Below are positions 1-12,944 of a stretch of DNA of 64,000 nt, piece after piece (position 1 is the stretch's first letter; each line of letters opens with the position of its first letter). The translations under genes and the position numbers were made by a program. Location of the stretch: the NCBI RefSeq assembly GCF_016808095.1, contig NC_068970.1, forward strand, positions 17,094,501 to 17,158,500, given 5' to 3'. The notes under the pieces are model-generated. The model did no database searches, had not been told where the DNA came from, and was given only the letters and a program-made list of their open reading frames with translations. Origin of the DNA: Vigna angularis. Taxonomy: Eukaryota > Streptophyta > Magnoliopsida > Fabales > Fabaceae.

Positions 1-1028
1 GTTTTCTAACATATCTTTTTAGCTTTTATTTTAAACGATAATCAGTTTGATGCTAAAATTAAAAAATACTAATTAATTAATGTAATTAAGATAAGTTTGA
101 ATAAGTTTGATAAATAAAGATAAAGTGATTTACGAATATATGTGAAATTTGAATAAGTTTGACAAATGAAGAGTTTTATTTATTTTTTATGTGAACTGTG
201 GTTAGAAATAAATACGTGTGTTTGTAGCACTAAAATTGTGCGGTGTTATAGGTGCTAACTAAAATAAAATATTAAAAATAAATAAGTTAGCGTTGGCTAA
301 ATGAACATTAATTTGAATAAACATTAAAGATAAGTTAGCATTAGCTTAATGATGTTAGCTAAAATAAATTTTAAAATTGAATGATATTTATATTGGCTAA
401 ACATGTGTTAACTAAAATAAGTTTTAATTAAACATGTGTTAAACCGACACTAAGTTATATATTATGAATCTGTTTGTATGGTGAACAAATATAAATAGTT
501 GATTACTTTTAATTTAGTGGTCTTTATTTAATGATAAAAAATTTCTCATTCACAATTTTCTTCTTTCATTTTCTATACATATCTCATTACACTCATTTTC
601 TTTATTCACATTCATAAATCTTCTCACATTCATATGTTTCATTCAAACTCATTTTTTTAAGCCCATATTCATTTCTTTCGTCTACATTAATCTTTTTCAT
701 GCACACACACCTTCTTCATCTGTATTTTTTTCCTCATCTTCTTCATCCACGTTCTTCTCCCCACCTTCTTCATTCATACTCATCAATTTCATCCACGTTC
801 ATCTCATTTATACATTTATTTACACACATCTCATTCATCCATTATAAAATTTTCTATTTTTTTCCATTTATATTTATTGAATATGGAAGTATTATTTTTT
901 AAATTACTTTTATTAGTATTGATCACACCAATGCAAATTATCAACAAATTAAAAACTTAAAACAAAACATTAACATAAGCTTGGCAAATACTAAACTACT
1001 CTACTTATAGTCAATCTTTAAAAGTCAA
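1..1028. other. AT-rich intergenic stretch with degenerate short repeats
   Basis: No gene is seen here. Positions 60-170 repeat 'aagtttgaataagtttga' several times with variation. Positions 240-450 repeat words of the kind TTAGCATTGGCTAA and GTTAGCTAAAATAA about five times. Positions 540-850 are pyrimidine-rich (tcttcatc and cattcatc words). Repeated words of this kind are common near the ends of plant DNA transposons, but no terminus could be fixed. The small reading frame at 699-902 is only low-complexity His/Phe/Ser translated from the pyrimidine tract. Confidence 0.5.
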
Positions 1029-2412
1029 CACTAGTGCAAAAAAAAATTTGACATGTGTTTTTTGGCCTTAAATTCGACATTAATTGACATCAGATATAGA
1101 GCAATATCTGACGTTGGTCAGATATTGCTCTATATGATGTCAATTAATGTCGAATTTTGTCATTATACAACATTAATTTATTTTTGTGTTTTTTAATTAA
1201 TTGGGATATATTTTTACAACTGTACGAGACTTAAAAGGCAGAAAAATGACAAATGTAATATAGTTTTTGGTATACAACATGAACTATAAGTAAAAACAAA
1301 AAAGTTTCACAATAGTAGTATTAACTTGTGAATATTGGTTTTAATAGCTATGGTTATTGGTTTTGGTGGAATTTTTTTTACCACTCTTTAGAACCCCTAG
1401 TTCAGGTAAAAAACACCAATAGCTCTTACTTTTGGGTCTCTTTGAAGTAAAAATTTTTTTTGAAAAGTGAACTGCGATAAATCTTAAAACAACCATAACA
1501 TGTGCTTCGGTTGGCCGATTTGCTATTATTATATATGGATTTGGGGTAGAAAAAATTTCCAATCATGTAGTAGCCTGCGTAGGTGACTGTTCCTTCTAGA
1601 TTTTTAAAAAAATGTCGTTTTCTATTTTTCGTCAATTTTTTTTTTCCAAACTTTGCAAAAACATTTCACATACTTAGACTTTGAATTTTGATCTAAAATT
1701 TTTTATAGGGGCTTCTTATGATATTTTGGTGCTTTGGACAAATTTTCAAGTTATTTAGAGATGTTTTGAATATACTCTCAGTTTTACCCTAAAACTTGGA
1801 TGTATAACGTGTAGGGTAGTATGAAAACAAACAAGTTAAACAAAACGAGACAATACAACAAACAAATTCTTGAAAACGAAAACGAAAAATAACTTTCTTG
1901 AAGGTGGGTTCGTTGGAATAAAGTGTTCCCACTAGTGAGAGAGAAAGCAGAATGCGCCTATGAAGATGAACACCAAAACAATCGGACAAAATAAACGAAA
2001 ATCATAACCAAAGTACTTAATCAACATGAATTTGTATAAAATGAAAGAAATATTACATGTGCTGGTCGTCAAAATTCGTTCAAGAACAGTTTAAGCATAT
2101 AAGAGGTCTTGTGCTAAGATAAAGTGAATGAATTTTCAACCTCCCGCCTCAATTTTTATTGAATTCACTAACATATAACGTTTGATTCTAGGGCATTCGA
2201 CGTTTTATAATATTTTGGCATCTGATTCTAGGGCATTTGATGTCATATGGAAGTACATTTTCACCTTCGTGCCAAACATCTTTGCCAAATTTACCCGATA
2301 GAGTGTTGAACTTCTCAATATTTGACATCGAACAATTGAACTTTTATTAACGTTGACTTTTTCATTTTCTGATGTTGAATGTGAGGTGATGAAGTCTTAT
2401 TTTACACTAGTG
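1029..2412. mobile_element. Putative non-autonomous CACTA-like transposon
   Basis: The left end reads CACTAGTGCAAAA and the right end, reverse-complemented, reads CACTAGTGTAAAA. Such CACTA termini define the CACTA (En/Spm) superfamily. Both subterminal zones are rich in short repeated words (GACATC, GACGTT, GATGTCA, TTGACATC) at 1070-1160 and 2150-2400, as is usual for this superfamily. 'gattctagggcatt' occurs twice at 2184-2240. No transposase is recognisable, so the element would be non-autonomous. The 3-bp flanks (CAA on the left, TGA on the right) do not form a target duplication, which weakens the call. Confidence 0.45.
1070..1157. repeat. Near-perfect foldback hairpin, arms about 40 bp
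   Basis: The left arm 1070-1111 and right arm 1118-1157 are reverse complements except for a 2-nt insertion in the left arm. They are separated by a 6-nt loop (cgttgg). The hairpin lies in the left subterminal zone of the CACTA-like element. It most likely reflects inverted subterminal repeats, though a transcript across it would fold into a miRNA-precursor-like stem. Confidence 0.8.
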
Positions 2413-4379
2413 TGATGATGACAAATTAATATCTATAATTTTAAAAGTTGTGTATGTACGTGTTGCAAATCCGATATTTGTAACCATTTTGCATTAGTTT
2501 TTTATTGTTACTGTTTGCTTTTAACCAACCTAATTCCATGTTTTTTTTAATTATTTTTTTATCTAGAAAGGTACACAAATAATAAATCATAAATAAAAAG
2601 AAATAGTTAAAGATATGAAGAAATTATAATAAAACATATAAAAGAAATCATTATCTCAATTAAATCAAATAATCATGTCTATTTGATCTATGAAAACTTA
2701 GTTCCAATAGAACAATCTCAATACATCTTTTCTTCCTTTTTCTCAATTATAAAGTTCAATTGTGATTTCGAAAAGATAGCACATTATTACAAGACGAAGA
2801 AAATATATATACCCATTCGGAATACTTACTTTTAATATGATGGATATAATTAAATATGTTTAATTTAATAACTTAATTACATATTTTACTTTTCAGTTAT
2901 TATCATTTTAAGAATTTTATCATTTAATTGTTTACGCAGTTAAAGTATATAATTTGTTATTATGGATCCACCGTATGTGTGATGACATGTAAAGAAAAAA
3001 GTTAGAGAAATGAAATGACATTAAAGAGTTTATCCTAGGTACGCATACCTACTTTTTTTACTTACAGTTCTGCTATTACTCTCGTACCTTTAGTCCTTTG
3101 TCACTCTCAGTGAAAAGCTAATCAACCCAAAAACAATGCCATGTTTTAGTTCATGGTTTCTTGAACATGATCACAACACAACATAAGCTAGTGGAAGATC
3201 TTGAGCACTCCAGGTTTGACCTTATTTTGCTACTACGCGGCGTCACGCATCTTCCTCACATTTTTCATTTTCATTTCACCTGCTCCTCATTGTCGTACAC
3301 CGCTACCGTACTTTTGGACCTTCAAAATTAAGGACAAAATTTTAATAATTGTTATGCTGTGGGACCCTGCACCTTCCGTACCCATAACTTTTGCTGGAAT
3401 TTTCCAAAATCAACATTAATGCCCATGCATCCCTTTACGGTTTACAATTATCACTCTTGTTCTTTCTTTCCTCTCTCTCCAACAAATAAATGGTGCTCCA
3501 TATCAAAGAGTCAAAACTGTGTTTATTTTAACATTTGAGTCTCTGTCAACAAAATACAAAAGAAAAGTGGGACGAGAAAAGAAGCAAAAAAAGACAACGC
3601 GTTTCAGAGCAACCAAAGATCGTAGAGAAAGTGGTAAAAGAAAAAAAGGAGTTTGTTTATTATTGTGGACAGACATTGTCAACCAAAACGATAGTGAAGG
3701 TTAATTAAAATATGCAAGCGGAAAATCAGCATTTCCTGATTCGTTGATAAGCTTGATTAGTTGATTAATTAATTAAAGTGGAGGATGATGAACGTGTAAA
3801 CACAGTTGGGCTTGGAAAGGAAAATATGAAAAATAGTAGTAATTAATGAATGTCTAAAAGGCTAAAGAAGATAGTTGTTGAAGAAGATGTTGCAATTCCC
3901 GATTGATGGGAGGGAGAGTAGAAAGCTGAGTCATCCCATCCACATTGTTAATCCAAGTGATGCGATGATCCGTTGGTAACGGCAGGTACTTTGGGTCAAC
4001 TAGCATCTACAGTTATTACGTGTCTCTAATCCTACTCTTTATTGTTACTGTTCAATCTTTGTCAATGCTTCTAGAATAAAAAACAATTTAACAATTTTGT
4101 TTTTTCTTTCTACTTTTCACAAGTCCGTTCGATCCCTTTCGGATTACGATACACACAATATAGTGAAATAATTCAGACTTTCGATGACTTTTCTAGTCTT
4201 AAATAATTTTTTAACTCTATCTTATCATTTTCTTGTTAAATTTTTATTAACTTTATATATCACCTTCGTATGTTCATGGACTATACTATTTTGTTGGTAT
4301 GATCTATTTGGATTCATTCATGAACGGTTGTATTCTAACTCGTTCACTTAATATATAATTCTAAAAGTATGTGTTTGGT
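2413..4379. other. Intergenic region, no gene recognised
   Basis: 2413-3050 is AT-rich and featureless. 3060-4080 is less AT-rich and contains W-box-like TTGAC words (for example ttgggtcaac near 3990). It encodes only short unrelated frames (3201-3419, 3519-3704) with no family signature and atypical composition. It could be promoter-like or non-coding transcribed sequence, but nothing in it decides this. Confidence 0.4.
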
Positions 4380-5184
4380 GTTAGGACAACGATGATGACT
4401 TAAACCAATTAATATTACTTTCGTGAATTATGCATTTGTGGTGGTGGAACAACTTGTCCAACCAAGCTATTAAACACAAGGTTAGTCCATTAACATCTTT
4501 GACCAAGATATAACCCTTAGACTATGACCTCCTACACCTTTCATCACATATTTCACTATTCTCTACTTGAGATTGCATGATTATTAGAGCGATAAAATAA
4601 CTCCCAATACTGAATCCATATATTAATACATACACCAAAGAAATATTACCATAGAATCTTCTCACAAGATCCTTGAATTACACCAAACACACACAATGTT
4701 CATATTCATTAACAAGCTCATCATCATCACAATTTCATACATGAATAAACACCATCATATTTTTAAACATACATAAACTACATTGACTCTACCTCAAATA
4801 GTCAAGGAAGAAGAATATTTTAAAGGTACACATTGACGCTTAGAGGTGGTGTCCAACGCAATACTTCTTGACAAAGGTGGCGCTAAGCGCCATTCTTCTC
4901 ATAACAAGTTGCGCTCAGCGGCACTTTTTGGCGGTCAACACCTTGGAGTTAAAATGCTCCAAACATACAGTATAAGCATGACGCTTAGTGGCACCTAGGG
5001 CATCTCAATGTCAAACCATACCCAAATGATTTCTAAAGAGAAAAAAAGAAATTGTGTATTCTAAAATAATAAAATCATTCTTAACAAGACTATTTATATT
5101 AAAAAAATTTAATATTAAAATAATCAAATTTTACTATTTTTAAATCATTATCACTAATAAATTACTATTTTTTAGGTCTTCACA
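4380..5184 (-). mobile_element. LTR fragment, same family as the copy near 55.8 kb
   Basis: 4420-4600 matches 55770-55960 in order: 'accaagct', 'acacaaggttagtc', 'tttgaccaagata', 'ctctacttgaga'. Both are followed by a less AT-rich block with 'gcgctaagcgcc'-like words (4830-5000 here, 56170-56340 there). The right edge, aggtcttcaca near 5184, resembles the terminal gggtcttaca of the intact solo LTR ending at 36457. No left boundary or target duplication was found, so this is called a partial LTR. Orientation is inferred from the intact relative. Confidence 0.55.
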
Positions 5185-7520
5185 TTAATTAACTTTTTTA
5201 AGTGAGTCAACTAATAAACTTGAAACATCACAAAAATAAATCTACAATTCACATTTTTATTTTACAAAAATAAATTCATTTCCAACTTGTTCGGACTCAA
5301 CCACTTTATAAACTACACTCACTAGAAAATTTGAACTCTTTGTAATTGTTGTACGTTATGTTATTATATCATTAGTAATATTAATTAAAAAGGTAACAAC
5401 ACCATTAAAATATCACATCAATATGTTATCTCAGTAGAAGATAAAAACATTAAAACCATATTTACGAGGACTACAATAAAAAATAGTGGACTAAAAATTA
5501 ATTTTCTAAAAGAAATAAACATTATCTTAACATTAATATTCAACTAAGGGAAACAATTAATTATTGTGGCGCCAACTAAAAGAAATAAACATTATCTCAA
5601 CATTATTTGAGGATTTAGAAAAGACAGAGAGATTTTAAAATGATTTTTTTACGTAAATATTTATGTAAAAAAATACATTATATTCAAGTAATGGTTTTAA
5701 CTGATATAAATAAATTTGGTGATATTTAGTTAGGATAATTAGAATTTTTTAAGGAAAGTTATAAAATCTTATATTATGATTAAGATTTCTTTTAGAAGTT
5801 GTAAAAGTTCTTTTATAATTGAAAATATACCAATTTTAACGGATTATCTTCTTAAAAAAAATAGTGGATTTCGTGTTGCATTTTTACTAATAAGATATAT
5901 AAAATTCGCATAAACTAAATAATCTTACGCAAACTTTTGACTAATCTCTCTTTTTCTACTAGTTGTCAGGCAATTTTTTTTACCTCTTATTAAGTTCTAT
6001 TCTCTTCATTCAAGACCATATATACATTTATTTAAGTTCTATTCTCTTCATTCAAGACCATATATACATTTATGTGCGGTAGGATATAACTTTTTATTGC
6101 AAACAATAATTTTCGTTTTAATTAATCGACGAATTTTGTTATCAGAAATTGCAACGAAGAACATGATTTTAAGCCCAAAGGTTGAAACGAAAAGATACTA
6201 ATGGTTGCCTAATACAAAAAGAAAATGAAGTTAAAACTAATTAACAATTGTATTGTAATTGATGTAGTTGTATTTTGAGTTCATTGTTGTTGATTGAAAC
6301 TTGAGAACAAAGATCTCAAAATTGTAATTCATACGCTCAATAAATAACTTATACATGATTTCTCACCAAGTTGAATAAAAGAACACGAAAAACATAACTT
6401 GAAATCAAAACCGTACATAATTGATTCAAGTCTGCCTACAATCTATTAAGCCATTTCAAACAACACTTTCAAAACATCTCCTCCATTAATAATTAATAAG
6501 AAACAAAATCCAAATATTAATTTCTATGAACAAAACAAATAATCAAAAGTAAAAGAAGAAGTAAGGAAAAAATAATTTACTAAAATTCACCAGTTTTCTC
6601 GTTTCCTTTTTCTTTTATAAACCCAATTAATATACATTTTCTTTCCATTTTTTTTTCAATCGGACAATTTAATTTTCTACTTATTTATTACATATTTTTC
6701 TTATTTTCGTTTCTATTCCACTCCCCCAATTTCTACTCTTTCAAACCAGACAAAAACTTTAACTTCGTTCGTTTGTAATCAATTCACAATAACTAAAAAA
6801 ATGGGTTAATTTACTTAATAATATGCAATTTATATGTAATTATATCAATTATCGTAAAATAATTAATGTATATAAAGAGTAACAATAATAACTAAAATTT
6901 TAAATTTCGAATGTTCATAAAAAATAGAAATATACAATTCATAAAATTTATTAATTACAGATTAAAATAATTATTCGTATTTTGATAGTGCGTGAGATAG
7001 TTAATTTTTTATGAAAGAATAAAAAAGAACAATATCTTACAATTAAAAATGAAAAAAAAAATTGTATTGCAAAAAGGATATTCTCAATAATGAGTAATTC
7101 ACTTTATAGTCCTTAGTACAATTAATGCAATTAGAGTTCCTTAAAACATGTACCAGGGAGTTGATCTACCTTAAAAAATAAAAAATAAAGAATGATTGAA
7201 ACACGAAAGTAGAGGAGCTAGCCTGTAAAGATCTTGCCAAGATATTGGCGGGTCAACTGGAACAACACAGACACTACAAGTCAAACACATGTTAATCACG
7301 TGTTCTTTTAATGCAACGAAATCACATATCTCCCCCTTTCTCTTTATTTATTTATACCCCTACACGTCTTTTACATAATTTGAATTCTCTGTTGTTTTTA
7401 GAATACAAATTTTATAATTTTTTAATTACTAAATTATATGATTTCATTTTCAATTTTATATATAGAATTTCATAATAAAAGTAATTTTTACATAATTATA
7501 TAATTTTGTAAATAAAATGG
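5185..7520. other. AT-rich intergenic region with one short tandem duplication
   Basis: No gene is seen. A 42-bp unit is present twice in tandem at 5991-6032 and 6033-6074, differing only at the last base. Around 7225-7245 is a small palindrome, gccaagatattggc, followed by a GGGTCAAC word and, near 7298, CACGTG. These would be regulatory-type words in a promoter, but no gene follows. Confidence 0.5.
5991..6074. repeat. Tandem duplication, 42 bp x 2
   Basis: The second copy begins immediately after the first and differs only in the last base. This is a recent local duplication with no link to a gene. Confidence 0.9.
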
Positions 7521-7521
7521 A

Positions 7522-7523
<2 letters not shown>

Positions 7524-7556
<33 letters not shown>
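7524..7556. repeat. (TA)n microsatellite
   Basis: An uninterrupted run of TA dinucleotides, about 16 units. Confidence 0.95.
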
Positions 7557-7560
<4 letters not shown>

Positions 7561-8301
7561 CATTAAAATAAAGTTAATGGATAAACTATTAAATATTTTT
7601 TCAATTATAATTTTATTATTGTTTAAATTTAATTTTATAAAAGTTAAACAGAATAAATTTGCTTATGTAGGATAAATTGGCATAATTCATTACTTCCAAT
7701 GGAATGATGGAATATGAATATGAACACTTTTTCTCTTTTTTCCAATAGATGTTTATGAAGATGGTTTACTTTGTTTTTGTTTGCGAATTAGATATCTTAA
7801 TTAGGATTGTTTTGAATTGTAATATAATAAATAAATAAATAACATTATATGCGTATGGTTATTATGTAATATAATGGATGATAAATAAATGTCGAGAAAC
7901 AATTATATTTAACTAATTTATTATGAAATAGGCTATGTCTAGTTTATGGAATAATTTAAAGTAATTATTTGTTGTAGAAATGGACGTTCAATCATTTAGT
8001 TCTAAATTTATTGATTATGTTAGATCAACATGAACAATATACATTTATCAATTTTTACAATATTGTGTTAGATGTTAAATATTTTCATTTTAGTTTTCAC
8101 TTATGGCTTTTATACTTTATAACTTTTCACATTATAACACTTATTAACAATTTATTTTGATATAATTGATTTCATGTTATTTTATGCTAAATTGAATAAT
8201 AATTAATTTATTCCTCTATATGGTACTATTGAATCTAGTTTGTTGTAAAACAATTTTCATATATGAAAGTTGCTTAATCGATAAAAATAGTAAAAAAAAT
8301 G

Positions 8302-8303
<2 letters not shown>

Positions 8304-8378
<75 letters not shown>
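8304..8378. repeat. (TA)n microsatellite, long
   Basis: About 37 uninterrupted TA units, likely length-polymorphic. Confidence 0.95.
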
Positions 8379-8381
<3 letters not shown>

Positions 8382-8399
8382 AGAATACAATGATGATTA

Positions 8400-9420
8400 C
8401 AATTTCAAACATTGTTCTATTCCATTTATAACAATTTCAACTATAATCATCGTCGAATTGATACTTCGTAATCAGTATGTATGAATACTTATATAGTATG
8501 CAATGAGAATCATGTTCAAAATCATAATTATATATGTAACAAATGATGATAATTTTTAGTGAATTTCGTCATCATATATACAATGAAGTTTCTAACAAAA
8601 TTATGCCATCATTGATATGCATGATGATTGTCTTAATTGTCTTCATAAATATTTTTTTAACAATGATGTTAAAACTCTCATCAAAATATACAATTGTTAA
8701 ATGGATCTTTTTCAAGTGACATTTTACTATTTTCACCTCTTCATAGGCTACAAATATAAATATAGTAATATTTACTGTTACATGGAAAAACTTCATAAAA
8801 TTTATTATTCTAGTGTAATTTCTTAAAGCAAGGACTAGAATTGGATAAATTGTAAAAAAAACTATAAAATTGGATAACTTGTATTTGAGATGCACAATTT
8901 TATTTTGAAGAAGTCGTGCTTCAAATACAATTTCAACTTTTATTTTTAACAATATAGAAGTTATATTTGACATATACAGTTTCCTTTCACATATTTTTGT
9001 TTTTATTAAAGCCGTATTCAATAAATATGAATTCTACTTTTTTTAAATTGAAATCGTATACAAGTTTTTATTTGTTCATTTTAGATTTTTCTTTTTTACA
9101 CTGAAGTTGTGTTTGGAAAATAAGACATCTATTTTTTTCATGTATTGCATCAGTGAAAAAAACACGTTATGTTTACTGAACATGATTTCAATACAAAAAG
9201 ATTAAACAAAAATCATGCTTCTCATACCCATTTTGATAAAAAAAAAAAAAAGTCTATATGCTAGACACGATTTCTATATACTATATTTTTTTTAACGAAG
9301 TATTATATTATAACCATAACTTCTATGTTACGAAAATTTCAAAATTGAAATCAGATTAATGGAACACTTCCTCTTTAAGATGAACTCGTCCTTCAAGAAG
9401 GACCTTCTTTTACAATTTAT
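8400..9420. repeat. Degenerate repeat zone with a GAAGTCGTG-like word about every 50 bp
   Basis: Variants of gaagtcgtgcttcaa recur on the + strand at about 8910 (gaagtcgtg), 8957 (gaagttata), 9008 (aaagccgta), 9050 (gaaatcgta) and 9103 (gaagttgtg). Inverted forms such as acacgattt occur near 9266. The spacing is 42-53 bp. This looks like an old, diverged tandem array. The 149-codon minus-strand frame at 8572-9021 runs through it. Its Ile/Lys/Phe-rich composition and lack of any family motif argue against a gene. Confidence 0.35.
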
Positions 9421-10038
9421 CCATTCTAATATATATTTTAAAGAAATTATGTCAAAATGGTAAATTTTCAAAAAATTACATTCAAACTAGGATTAAAGTC
9501 TTCTTAGAGGAAAAAGAAAGAAAATTTTATAATTTATCTTAAATTTTATTTTTAAACTTATATATAACTAATTATAATGTATAGATAAGTTTGGTTTTTT
9601 TATTCTTATTATTATCTTTCACAAACTCTTATGAAGGAGCTTGTATATCTAATATGAAAGGTAATGTGAGTGTATAGGATTCCAAAGAGATTAGATTTTA
9701 GACATTAGATCCAATAAGACTTGTTAGGAAAATACTAATACCTTCTAACGAGTCAAATATTCCAAAAGCTCTTAAGGAAACCACTTTTAGAAAAGAAATG
9801 CACTTCGATGGTGTGAAACGTAGAAGTTCTTACAATAAAAATGTCAGAATTATCTAACTATCAAATCCATTTTTCTTAAGAAATGTTTGCAACAACCCCA
9901 TCTTAAATAACCTACAAGTACAAGCATCAACAAATCACATCCACATCTTAGTCATATTATTTTGTATTTTTAATCAATAAAGATAACCGAAACTTAAAAT
10001 ATATATATTTAAATGTGTTGAACTTATAATAAAAAAAG

Positions 10039-10039
<1 letters not shown>

Positions 10040-10111
<72 letters not shown>
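10040..10111. repeat. (TA)n microsatellite, long
   Basis: About 35 uninterrupted TA units. Confidence 0.95.
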
Positions 10112-10113
<2 letters not shown>

Positions 10114-11389
10114 TCCATTAAAACAACATTAATCAGGTAAATTAATAAGTTTATAAGGTAACATCCGCTCTTGAAACACCTGTCTTTATTATAATATTGT
10201 TTTTAAATAATTTCTTAATTGGTTAAGAGATGAAAACGTATATAAATAATTTTTAATTTCAACTATTAAGCAATAAAGAACTTTGAGAGCAGTGAAATAA
10301 ATTCCTAATTGAGATTGAGAGATTGAGGGATATGAGTATTCATTTTTTAATCTTTTTTTTCTTTCATTACAAAAAAGTTAATGTCAATATTTTAATGTCA
10401 AGTATCCTAAAATCATATTATATATTATTCGCTTTAAAATCTCATGTTGGCTTTGAAATTTCACTTTTATACTATTTTGGCTATAAAAGTTATTTCGGTA
10501 ATTTTTATCTTCAAAGAAACGAACATGATATTGCATCACAATTGTTTGGAAATATCTATCTTAATGTGGAACTTTGTCCGTTCCAACCTAATAAAAGTTA
10601 TGTATACTACTGTAATTGGTTGCGGTAAGTAAATTTTTATTTTTATTAAGTTTGAATATATTCAAACGTTGTTCTAACATTATTAATTTTTAATGTTGAA
10701 GGTATTTATATAGTGTATGCATTGAAGGAAACAAACAAGTCTATTTAGCTCTTGTCTGCAATAATTTATTTGTTGTGTTATATAATTTAATTTTACTATA
10801 TAATAGACACAAATTTCAATATACAATTAATTTTTATATAGTAGTTGAGGTTTATTAGAGGTTGTAGGGAACACACATAGTTTCTAAAAAAAGTTGTAGT
10901 TCATTGCATCAACTATAAGTAATTAATCTTTTATACTATTGAAATATAATTATATAATTTATGATATTCTATGAATTTAACTTGTAGTGCTCGCGTCAAT
11001 CGAAAAGCTTTGAGTGTGAATATTATGTGATGAGACACATGTAAAAAATTATATCCGCAAACGTTGCTGACTTATGGGATTTGGTACTGTGTATAATTTA
11101 TAATTAGCATCTTAAGTATTTATCACTATAAGTTGACTCAAATTGTTCATTGTCTAAATTTTTGGTGACGCATTTCCAATGGGGTATGAGATTCTAAAGA
11201 AAGTTTGTGAGCAAGTAGACTTCATTCTTTTTAAGTATTTATAGAAGATGATGTTAGATATTTTGAGTTTTTATGTAAATATTATATGTATAGTTATTGT
11301 TTGATGATGTTATGATGTATAGTCATTATTAGATTATTATATGTTATCTGGATTGTTATGATATTTTAGGGAGGTTTATATGTTGTAAG

Positions 11390-11737
11390 CAGCACATAGA
11401 AACCTGCATTAAAAAAATGTGATGCTTTATACTGATTAATGCTTTAACTGGTACAAAATATGAATATTTTTATATTGATTAGTTCTTAAATAAATATAAA
11501 TCTTTTTAAACCGATTAGTTCTTGAATAAGTATAAAAAATCAGAATCATACATATAAGACATCTTTCTTAGCAAACTTTTTATATTAATTTTAGAATCAA
11601 TATAGAAAATGAATTTTCTATTTCAATTTAGAATTAATATAAAAAATTAAATACTTTTTATATTTTTTGTTATTCTTTAATCAATATAAAAAGCTTTTTT
11701 TTTAACTAGTATAAACATTTGTTTTTCTACATTAGTG
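11390..11737. mobile_element. Putative right end of a CACTA-like element
   Basis: The segment repeats a subterminal-type word (ttatactgatta, ttatattgattag, aaaccgattagttcttga, atcaatataaaaag) at least five times in both orientations. It ends in tacattagtg, whose reverse complement begins CACTAATG. Dense short repeats next to a CACTA terminus are typical of the superfamily. The matching left end was not found. Confidence 0.35.
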
Positions 11738-12366
11738 ATAAGTCACTAGTACAATTAATTCTAGGTAAGAAGAATACACTAAGACTATACAATGTGGTTA
11801 GATCTTTATAAAAGAGTCCAATGATGCACGATAATAAAAACTTATAACATAATGAAATATTCGTAATTAGAAGTGAACCATGAAAAAAAAGAGTTGGTTA
11901 CCAATGTAAATTTCAATATATTATTATTATTATTGAGTACCATTATTATAAAGAATTTGGTCAGAGGTTAAATGTCAATAATTAAAAAAAGAACCTTTTA
12001 GAAATAAAAAGAATAAGGTGTTATTCTTATATTATCATAACTTTAACTTGCCACCACATTAATATGTATTTTTTAAAATAAAATATATACTTTTACTTTG
12101 GTTATTAATTTCTGTAACTTTATATATCCCTGAAAACGTGAAATTTATCTTATATCAAACGTACTCGAGTAGAAGATGTAGAGACTAGCATGATAAAAAA
12201 GATATTATCTGATGAATTTAATCTATGGAATAATTAGCACGATAGATAAATTGTTTATTTGGAATGACACGATTGATAACATGGCAACGATATAAAAAAA
12301 TCACACGTCACAGAGGGTTCAATTAATTGTTTTGGTTATTTGTTGCGTTGGCAATGGAGAAATCAT

Positions 12367-12548
12367 TGACGTGGCTAACCTGACCCAACAAAGCCACGGA
12401 TTGAAGAACCCACAATTTGACCAACAGAGCTAGCTGTGAGAGTGCCTACTTTCAAACAGTATGAACTAACCCAAGAAAATGTGATTAACATATTCACACG
12501 GGTCTCTTCAGAAGCGGGTACCAAGCGTGTACGTGCCCCTTTATAAAA
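12367..12548 (+). promoter_or_regulatory. Core promoter region of the bHLH gene
   Basis: A TATAAAA box lies at 12542-12548, about 400 bp upstream of the start codon and just before a CT-rich leader, so transcription probably starts near 12575. Upstream are ACGT-core words of the type bound by bZIP or bHLH factors: TGACGTGG at 12367-12374, cacacgtcac near 12302 and gtacgtgcc near 12531. Promoter assignment rests on position and motif only. Confidence 0.55.
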
Positions 12549-12574
12549 CACTCTCACTTTCACCCATTTCTTCC

Positions 12575-12660
12575 AACGTTCCTCTCATCTTCCAACTTCC
12601 AAAACAACAAACATTTCACCGTCGCCTTCTTCTTCTTCTGCCTTTCTTTCTTCAATCAAT
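12575..12660 (+). other. Probable 5'-UTR exon of the bHLH gene
   Basis: This is a pyrimidine-rich leader (cttcttcttcttctgcc) downstream of the TATA box, ending at a GT donor (12661). It would splice to the acceptor at 12927-12928 (attttcag), placing the first coding exon at 12929-12983. The spliced leader contains no upstream ATG. The transcription start is an estimate. Confidence 0.5.
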
Positions 12661-12944
12661 GTAACCTTTTCTGTCTTCTTTCCCAATACGTCGCCGTCTA
12701 TTGCACCCCATTTTTCCATCATCAACAAAATTTTCAGATTTTTCACACCTTCTCATGCCTCATAATTCTGGGTTTTAAAAACTAGAGCATCTTCTATGTT
12801 CTATTAATTGACATTTTCTAATTCTCAGCTTAAACTTCAGTTCATCTGGATAATGATATCTTCAAGTTTAAGATTCTACATATTTCTTCCGATCGAGGTT
12901 TTGATTGTCTCTTTGTTCTCATTTTCAGTGTACCGAGGTGAAGG

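Larger units (their letters stand above)
9421..12360. other. AT-rich intergenic region upstream of the bHLH gene
   Basis: No coding region is supported. The small frames at 10323-10632 are Ile/Tyr/Phe-rich translations of AT-rich DNA. The region contains a long (TA)n tract and a putative CACTA-type right end (11390-11737). The last few hundred bases lead into the bHLH promoter. Confidence 0.5.

Noticed and set aside
4120..4150. gttcgatccc word resembling a tRNA B box
   Set aside because: The flanking bases do not form a T-stem and no A box or acceptor stem is present.
2926..5184. A full-length LTR from about 2931 to 5184 based on ttaat|tg on the left and tcaca|ttaat on the right
   Set aside because: The 3.0-4.1 kb interior does not resemble the other LTR copies and the 5-mer is too AT-rich to be convincing; only the fragment 4380-5184 was kept.
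8572..9021. 149-codon minus-strand open frame
   Set aside because: Ile/Lys/Phe-rich, no domain or splice partner, and it overlaps an AT-rich degenerate repeat; judged a chance frame.
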